Shown in pieces: positions 59,512 to 64,000 of a stretch of DNA of 64,000 nucleotides. The stretch covers positions 62,001 to 126,000 of the forward strand of contig CAKUXV010000004.1 in the NCBI GenBank assembly GCA_934700895.1. The letters are read 5' to 3'. Made by a program: the position numbers and the translations under genes. The notes beneath the pieces are model-generated. The model was not told the DNA's origin. It ran no database searches and saw only the letters and a list, made by a program, of their open reading frames with translations. The DNA is from an uncultured Bacilli bacterium (lineage in GTDB: Bacteria > Bacillota_I > Bacilli_A > RFN20 > CAG-826). Position 1 is the stretch's first letter. Every line of letters begins with the position of its first letter.

Positions 59512-61449
59512 TTATTCGGTAGCTTTGCCGCCGGTGTAAAGCTGATAATATTTCCCTTTTTCTTCTAGTAACGATTCATGAGAGCCACGTTCGATGATTC
59601 GACCGTTTTCTAGAACCATGATGACATCCGAATTTTGAATCGTGGACAAGCGGTGAGCGATGACGAAGACGGTACGTCCCTTCATAATCGCATCCATCCC
59701 CTGCTGAACCAACTTCTCGGTACGGCTATCGATGGAGGAAGTCGCTTCATCCAGAATCAAAATCGGCGGGTTGGCACAAGCGGCCCGGGCAATCGAAATC
59801 AATTGGCGTTGCCCTTGGGATAAGCCCGCTCCCGCACCATGGAGCAAGGTGTCATATCCTTGTGGCAACATGCGAATGAAGTTATCCGCGTTAGCTAGTT
59901 TAGCCGCGTGAACCACTTCTTCATCCGTGGCGTTAGGATTGCCATAACGGATATTGTCCTTCACGGTTCCAGTAAAGAGATTCGTATCCTGCAAGACCAT
60001 GCCAATAGCAATGCGGAGGTCATGCTTCTTGATTTTGTTGATGTTAATGTCATCAATGCGGATTTTGCCGTCAGCGATGTCATAGAAGCGGGACAGGAGG
60101 TTGGTAATCGTTGTTTTTCCTGCTCCAGTAGGTCCAACAAACGCCACTTTCTGACCCGGTTCGGCATAAAGGGTAATGTTATGAAGAACCGTCTTTTCAG
60201 GGACATAGCCAAAATCGACATCGTACATGTTGACTTTGCCCTTCATCCACGTATAGGTCGTCTTCGATCCATCCGTATGGGGATGCTTCCACGCCCATTT
60301 TCCGGTATACGTATCGCTTTCTTTTGGATTTCCGTTCGCATCTTCGCTGGCGCGAACTAAGGTGACATAGCCTTCATCGATTTCGCTCGGTTCATCCATG
60401 ATTCCAAAGATGCGGGAAGCGCCAGCCATTGCCATGACAAGGAAATTGATTTGGTTGGCAATCATCATAATCGGCATGGTGAAGGAACGGCCTAATCCAA
60501 GGAAAGTGACGATGACGCCAACGCCAATCGTCGGCCAAGAAAAGGCAATACCGATTCCGCCTAGCAAAACGATCGTGCAATAAAGCAAATTCGAAATGTT
60601 GTTCACGACCGGGCCAAGAATCGAGGAGAAGCGTTGAGCTTGAGTCGTAAACATGCAAAGCTCTTCGTTCAATTCGTCAAAGCCGGCTTCCGCCGCTTTT
60701 TCGTGGTTAAAGACTTTGATAACCTTCTGTCCACTGACCATCTCTTCGACGTATCCATCCACTTTCCCTAAAGCCGCTTGTTGGCCGACGAAGAAATGGG
60801 CGGAACGTTTGGTGATGAACAAAACAATCGCAACGATGATGGCGGTGAAGCCCAAAACGATGAGCAATAACACCCAGCTCGCCATAATCATGGCGACAAG
60901 GGCCACGATCATCGTGACAATCGAATTCACAAGCATCGGCACGACGCGAGAAGTCATTTCGCGAAGCGTATCGATGTCATTGGTATAAACGGACATGATG
61001 TCACCGTGAGAACGGGAGTCAAAATAACGCAAGGGAAGGGTTTCCATGTGAGAAAACACGCCATCGCGAATCCGCTTTTGGGTGCCCTGGCCAATCGTAG
61101 AAACCATTAATTGGTATCCATAGGTGGCCAAAACGCCAACCAAATAGATTCCCATCATAATGAAGATGGCTGTGCCAAAATCAGGTGGCAGGAAAGAAAG
61201 TAAAGGTGAATTCGAAGTCGCAAGTTCGCTTTCTTTTCCTAACATCAATAAGACGTAGTGGCCAACAACAATTTGGCCCGTAAACAAGGAGCCAACGACG
61301 CCGGCAATCGCGCTAATAATGATAAGCAAGGCCGCGCATGGCATTTGCCAGGGGTAATAGTGGATCATCATTTTGAAAAGACGACCCATCAAAGAGAAGC
61401 TTTGTTTTAACGATAATTTTTGGGCTTTACCCATCTTTTTACTCGGCAT
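59512..61449 (-). CDS. Heterodimeric ABC exporter subunit (consensus ATPase site)
   Basis: A 645-residue half-transporter with six membrane helices (about 30-330) and an ATPase domain. Walker A GPTGAGKTT, Walker B ILILDEATSSID with the catalytic Glu, and H-loop VIAHRLST are intact, while the signature is LSQGQRQ. A stretch of about 50 polar residues (EDANGNPKESDTYTGKWAWK region) interrupts the start of the ATPase domain. ATG 61449 follows GGAGGTGA and overlaps the upstream exporter gene by 11 bases. Together the two form a TmrAB/LmrCD-like multidrug or lipid exporter. Confidence 0.93.
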   Translation of the reverse strand: MPSKKMGKAQKLSLKQSFSLMGRLFKMMIHYYPWQMPCAALLIIISAIAGVVGSLFTGQIVVGHYVLLMLGKESELATSNSPLLSFLPPDFGTAIFIMMGIYLVGVLATYGYQLMVSTIGQGTQKRIRDGVFSHMETLPLRYFDSRSHGDIMSVYTNDIDTLREMTSRVVPMLVNSIVTMIVALVAMIMASWVLLLIVLGFTAIIVAIVLFITKRSAHFFVGQQAALGKVDGYVEEMVSGQKVIKVFNHEKAAEAGFDELNEELCMFTTQAQRFSSILGPVVNNISNLLYCTIVLLGGIGIAFSWPTIGVGVIVTFLGLGRSFTMPIMMIANQINFLVMAMAGASRIFGIMDEPSEIDEGYVTLVRASEDANGNPKESDTYTGKWAWKHPHTDGSKTTYTWMKGKVNMYDVDFGYVPEKTVLHNITLYAEPGQKVAFVGPTGAGKTTITNLLSRFYDIADGKIRIDDININKIKKHDLRIAIGMVLQDTNLFTGTVKDNIRYGNPNATDEEVVHAAKLANADNFIRMLPQGYDTLLHGAGAGLSQGQRQLISIARAACANPPILILDEATSSIDSRTEKLVQQGMDAIMKGRTVFVIAHRLSTIQNSDVIMVLENGRIIERGSHESLLEEKGKYYQLYTGGKATE

Positions 61450-63298
61450 CGAAATCACCTCCTCCAAGCTGTGTTTCCACCAATTCGCGGTAGACAGGGG
61501 AGCGGGAAAGCAGTTCTTCGTGGTTCCCTTGGTCTAGAATTTTTCCATCATCGAGAATCAGGATTTTGTCACAGTCTTTGATGGACAAAATACGTTGGGC
61601 AACAATGAATTTAGTGACGTCTGGAATTTCCGTGCGGAAAGCCGCACGAATCAAGGCGTCCGTATGCGTATCCACGGCAGACGTGGAGTCGTCTAGAATC
61701 AAAATCTTAGGATTTTTAAGCAAAGCTCTAGCGATGCAAAGACGTTGACGTTGCCCGCCGGAAACGTTGGTTCCGCCTTCTTCAATCGGGGCGTCATAGC
61801 CTTTTGGGAATCCGTTGATGAATTCATCCGCGCAGGCGATATGACATGCATGCTCGATTTGTTCTTGGGTGGCGGATTCGTTGCCCCAAAGCAAATTGGA
61901 ACGAATCGTGCCGGTGAACAAGACGTTTTTTTGCAAAACAACCGCGACCGCATCACGCAACGTTTTTAAGTCGTATTCTTTGACGTTATGCCCGCCGACA
62001 AGGACTTCTCCTTCTCCGTCTTTTACATCATATAAACGCGCGATTAAGGAAATTAACGTGGATTTAGAGGAACCCGTTGCACCGATGATACCAACTGTAG
62101 AACCGCTAGGAATATGAACGTCCACATCATGGAGAACGTCTTTATCGCCGTCTTCAAAATATTTGAAGTTCACGTGGTTGAAGTCCACCGCGCCATTAGG
62201 AACCTCCATCAAGGCGTTTTCCGGTGAAGTGATGGTTGGTTTTTCGATCAAAACTTCGTAAATGCGCTCCGCCGAGTTGCGGCTAATCGTAATCATGACG
62301 AAACACATCGAAATCATGTTAAGCGCGTTGAGAATCTGCATCGCATAGCTAAACATCGAAGTGAGTTCGCCCGTACGGAAGGAGCCAACCCCTCCCGTCG
62401 CAACGATGATCTTCGCGCCAAACCAAGACAACGCAAGCATGGCAGCGTAAACAGATAGCTGCATAGCCGGGCTATTGAAAGCAAGAATGTGCTCAGCATG
62501 GGTAAACCCTCGATAAATAAAGTAGGAAACGTTGCCAAACTTCTCGTTTTCGAAATCTTCACGGCCGAAGGATTTAACAACACGGATGCCGTTAAGGTTT
62601 TCTTGAACGGAGGCGTTCAAATCATCGTAGGCGTTGAAGACGCGGACAAAAGTCGGATGAACAATCGCCGAAATGCCAAATAAAACCGCGCCTAAGAAGG
62701 GAATAATGGCTAAGAAAATAAGAGCCAAATGCCATTCCGTTATTGCTGCCATTGTTAAAGCAAAAACCATCATAAACGGGGCGCGGACCACCATACGTAG
62801 GATCATTTGGACCGAGTTCTGAACGTTGGACACGTCCGTCGTCATACGAGTAACGAGGGATGCGGTGGAGAACTTATCGATATTCGCGAATGAATAGTCC
62901 TGAATCTTGTAATACATCTCTTGGCGGAGATTCTTGCCGAAACCTGCGCTGGCTTTGGCAGCGCAGAATCCTGCAAACACACCCGATGTGCAGCTAACGA
63001 GGGCCAGCCCCATCATAATGCCACACCATAAGCCTAGCGAATTCCAGTTTAACGGAGCATCGGCAGCATCTTGAATCACGTTCACTGCACTTTGGGCGAA
63101 GAAGGCGATTAAGACTTCACAAATAACCTCAATTGCCACCAAAAACCATGCAAAACCCACTTCTTTTCCATATCCATGCAGATATTTAAGCAAGCGACGA
63201 GTCGCATGATATTCCTTTGCTTTTCTTATTTCTTCTTCGCTTTTTCGTTTGCCTTCCTCTATGAGGCGGCGTTCACTATCACTTATCACTCTCTTCAT
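61439..63298 (-). CDS. Heterodimeric ABC exporter subunit (degenerate ATPase site)
   Basis: A 619-residue partner of the next gene. Walker A is GATGSSKST and the signature VSGGQRQRLCIARAL is complete. Walker B ends LDDSTSAVD, with Asp instead of the catalytic Glu, and the H-loop reads IVAQRILS, with Gln instead of His. It thus supplies the non-hydrolysing site typical of heterodimeric exporters. GGAGG precedes the start, which overlaps the MarR gene by 20 bases, so regulator and pump are made together. Confidence 0.93.
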   Translation of the reverse strand: MKRVISDSERRLIEEGKRKSEEEIRKAKEYHATRRLLKYLHGYGKEVGFAWFLVAIEVICEVLIAFFAQSAVNVIQDAADAPLNWNSLGLWCGIMMGLALVSCTSGVFAGFCAAKASAGFGKNLRQEMYYKIQDYSFANIDKFSTASLVTRMTTDVSNVQNSVQMILRMVVRAPFMMVFALTMAAITEWHLALIFLAIIPFLGAVLFGISAIVHPTFVRVFNAYDDLNASVQENLNGIRVVKSFGREDFENEKFGNVSYFIYRGFTHAEHILAFNSPAMQLSVYAAMLALSWFGAKIIVATGGVGSFRTGELTSMFSYAMQILNALNMISMCFVMITISRNSAERIYEVLIEKPTITSPENALMEVPNGAVDFNHVNFKYFEDGDKDVLHDVDVHIPSGSTVGIIGATGSSKSTLISLIARLYDVKDGEGEVLVGGHNVKEYDLKTLRDAVAVVLQKNVLFTGTIRSNLLWGNESATQEQIEHACHIACADEFINGFPKGYDAPIEEGGTNVSGGQRQRLCIARALLKNPKILILDDSTSAVDTHTDALIRAAFRTEIPDVTKFIVAQRILSIKDCDKILILDDGKILDQGNHEELLSRSPVYRELVETQLGGGDFDAE

Positions 63299-63737
63299 GG
63301 AGAACCTCCTCTGCGTTGAGTTTTACAACATCTAACAGTTTCTCTAATGTGGCTTGTTCATTAAAGCTTAAATGGGCGACGAGTCTTTCTTCGTATTGTT
63401 CGATAATGCGGTTGGCTTTCTCTTCGTGCGCCCGACCTTTGGCCGTTAGGACAATTCTTCTTTGCCGACGATCCTCTTCTGCTTTTTGATAAACCAAATA
63501 GCCAGAAGAAACGAGAGACTTGATGAGTTCGGAGACGCTCGATTTCGATAAACCAAAGGATAATTGGATATCTGCGGCCCCCGCTTCCGGGTGACGGTAA
63601 AGGTATCCCAATAATCTTCCCTGCTGGGTAGTGATTTCATCTCCCATGTGAGCAGCAATCCACGCTTCCATACCGTGACGAATGCATTTCGCAGTTTTCG
63701 AGATGGCTAGTCCAAGATTATTTTCTTCTTTTTCCAT
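63279..63737 (-). CDS. MarR-family regulator of the ABC exporter
   Basis: A 152-residue winged-helix regulator from ATG 63737 (MEKEENNLGLAISKTAKCIRHGMEAW). The frame extends 17 codons upstream over the operator, which makes that start less likely. GAADIQLSFGLSKSSVSELIKSLVSSGYL is the recognition region and EEDRRQRRIVLTAKGRAHEE the wing. It is first in the exporter operon and probably derepresses the pump when it binds a drug-like ligand. The palindrome 18 bases upstream is the likely operator. Confidence 0.9.
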   Translation of the reverse strand: MEKEENNLGLAISKTAKCIRHGMEAWIAAHMGDEITTQQGRLLGYLYRHPEAGAADIQLSFGLSKSSVSELIKSLVSSGYLVYQKAEEDRRQRRIVLTAKGRAHEEKANRIIEQYEERLVAHLSFNEQATLEKLLDVVKLNAEEVLHEESDK

Positions 63738-63754
63738 AGTTAAAATTCCATTTC

Positions 63755-63768
63755 GTTCGTTAACGAAC
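63755..63768 (-). promoter_or_regulatory. MarR operator, perfect palindrome
   Basis: GTTCGTTAACGAAC is a perfect 14-base palindrome lying just upstream of the MarR-exporter operon start. Position and symmetry fit autoregulation. Confidence 0.75.
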
Positions 63769-63819
63769 TTTATTTTCGCTAAATTCATTTTAAATTCAAT
63801 AGGTAAGGTGAAATTCTTT

Positions 63820-64000
63820 TTAAGAAAGTGCTTTCTTCCAAACTTCTAACAGCTTTTCCAAGGACCAAGCTGCATTGGCTGGGCTTGTTGATGGAAGGGT
63901 AATGATTTCAATATTGGAAGGGATACTTTGATAGCGGTAGAAACAAGATTCGGATTTCTTTCCGTTCAAAATAATACGATGAATGGGCGCCTTTTTAAGG
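63820..64000 (-). CDS. Uracil/hypoxanthine-DNA glycosylase-like protein (C-terminal part, gene continues beyond the window)
   Basis: The last 59 residues of a protein are visible: HRIILNGKKSESCFYRY and then TLPSTSPANAAWSLEKLLEVW. The motif LPSTSPANA is the second active-site motif of the family 6 uracil-DNA glycosylase superfamily (DNA-deoxyinosine glycosylases), normally near the C-terminus as here. Such enzymes remove deaminated bases from DNA. The stop is at 63820-63822. The N-terminal motif lies outside the window, so the specificity is open. Confidence 0.8.
   Translation of the reverse strand, partial: LKKAPIHRIILNGKKSESCFYRYQSIPSNIEIITLPSTSPANAAWSLEKLLEVWKKALS

Noticed and set aside
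1..64000. TGA read as tryptophan (mollicute genetic code)
   Set aside because: TGA ends uxaC, walJ, the SDR gene, the binding-protein gene and others at expected positions, and proteins contain Trp encoded by TGG. Standard code applies.

Overview
The window looks like a chromosomal segment of an anaerobic, Gram-positive-type bacterium of the Bacilli, close to the Erysipelotrichia/Mollicutes side. The signs are the GdpP, WalJ/YycJ and bL9-DnaB gene set, many lipoproteins in place of periplasmic proteins, a strongly enlarged Opp peptide transporter of the kind seen in mollicutes, and a tmRNA tag that resembles mycoplasma tags. TGA is used as a real stop (uxaC, and several ATGA overlaps), so the code is standard. 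Oxygen-sensitive 2-hydroxyacyl-CoA dehydratase-type proteins and an A-type flavoprotein point to strict anaerobiosis. This placement is an inference; no rRNA gene is present.

Layout. 1-4756 (minus): an operon of a small His-rich protein, a CooT-like nickel protein, a CooC-like ATPase, two 2-hydroxyacyl-CoA dehydratase-family subunits and their BadF/HgdC-type activator, which runs off the left edge. 4927-8845 (plus): uxaC, then eda-kdgK-gntR behind a palindromic operator. 8981-18888 (plus): a small membrane protein and an oppABCDF operon whose subunits carry large insertions. 18900-23590: an AT-rich accessory block with a lipoprotein esterase, a decayed IS3-type element, a flavodoxin, a CMD-cupin protein, an alpha/beta-hydrolase remnant and a MarR regulator, lying just beyond the 3' end of tmRNA (23599-23995). 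24070-27930: membrane proteins, a Cof-type HAD phosphatase and TcdA. 27932-33180 (minus): gdpP-rplI-dnaB-walJ-rlmH, with overlapping or touching genes.

33660-48448 (minus): a sugar-uptake and uronate operon, with a divergent AraC-GH39 regulator at 48617-50986. In transcription order it holds an RbsA-like ATPase, two permeases, a binding lipoprotein, an esterase, a secreted lipoprotein, a GH3 enzyme, an SDR fructuronate reductase, a HAD phosphatase, an old-yellow-enzyme Fe-S reductase and UxuA. With uxaC, kdgK and eda it completes the route glucuronate to fructuronate to mannonate to KDG to KDPG to pyruvate plus glyceraldehyde-3-phosphate. The enzymes are split between two loci about 27 kb apart under different regulators (GntR/FCD and AraC-GH39).

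51049-64000 (minus mostly): an A-type flavoprotein; a second decayed, AT-rich patch (hipBA with two nonsense codons in hipA, a lipoprotein that may have lost its start, a DUF4143 fragment); rpsF-ssb-rpsR; lysS; glyA; a MarR-controlled heterodimeric ABC exporter; and the end of a uracil/hypoxanthine-DNA glycosylase-like gene. Several genes lack a Shine-Dalgarno sequence and have a -10 box only 5 to 11 bases before the start codon, which suggests leaderless transcripts.
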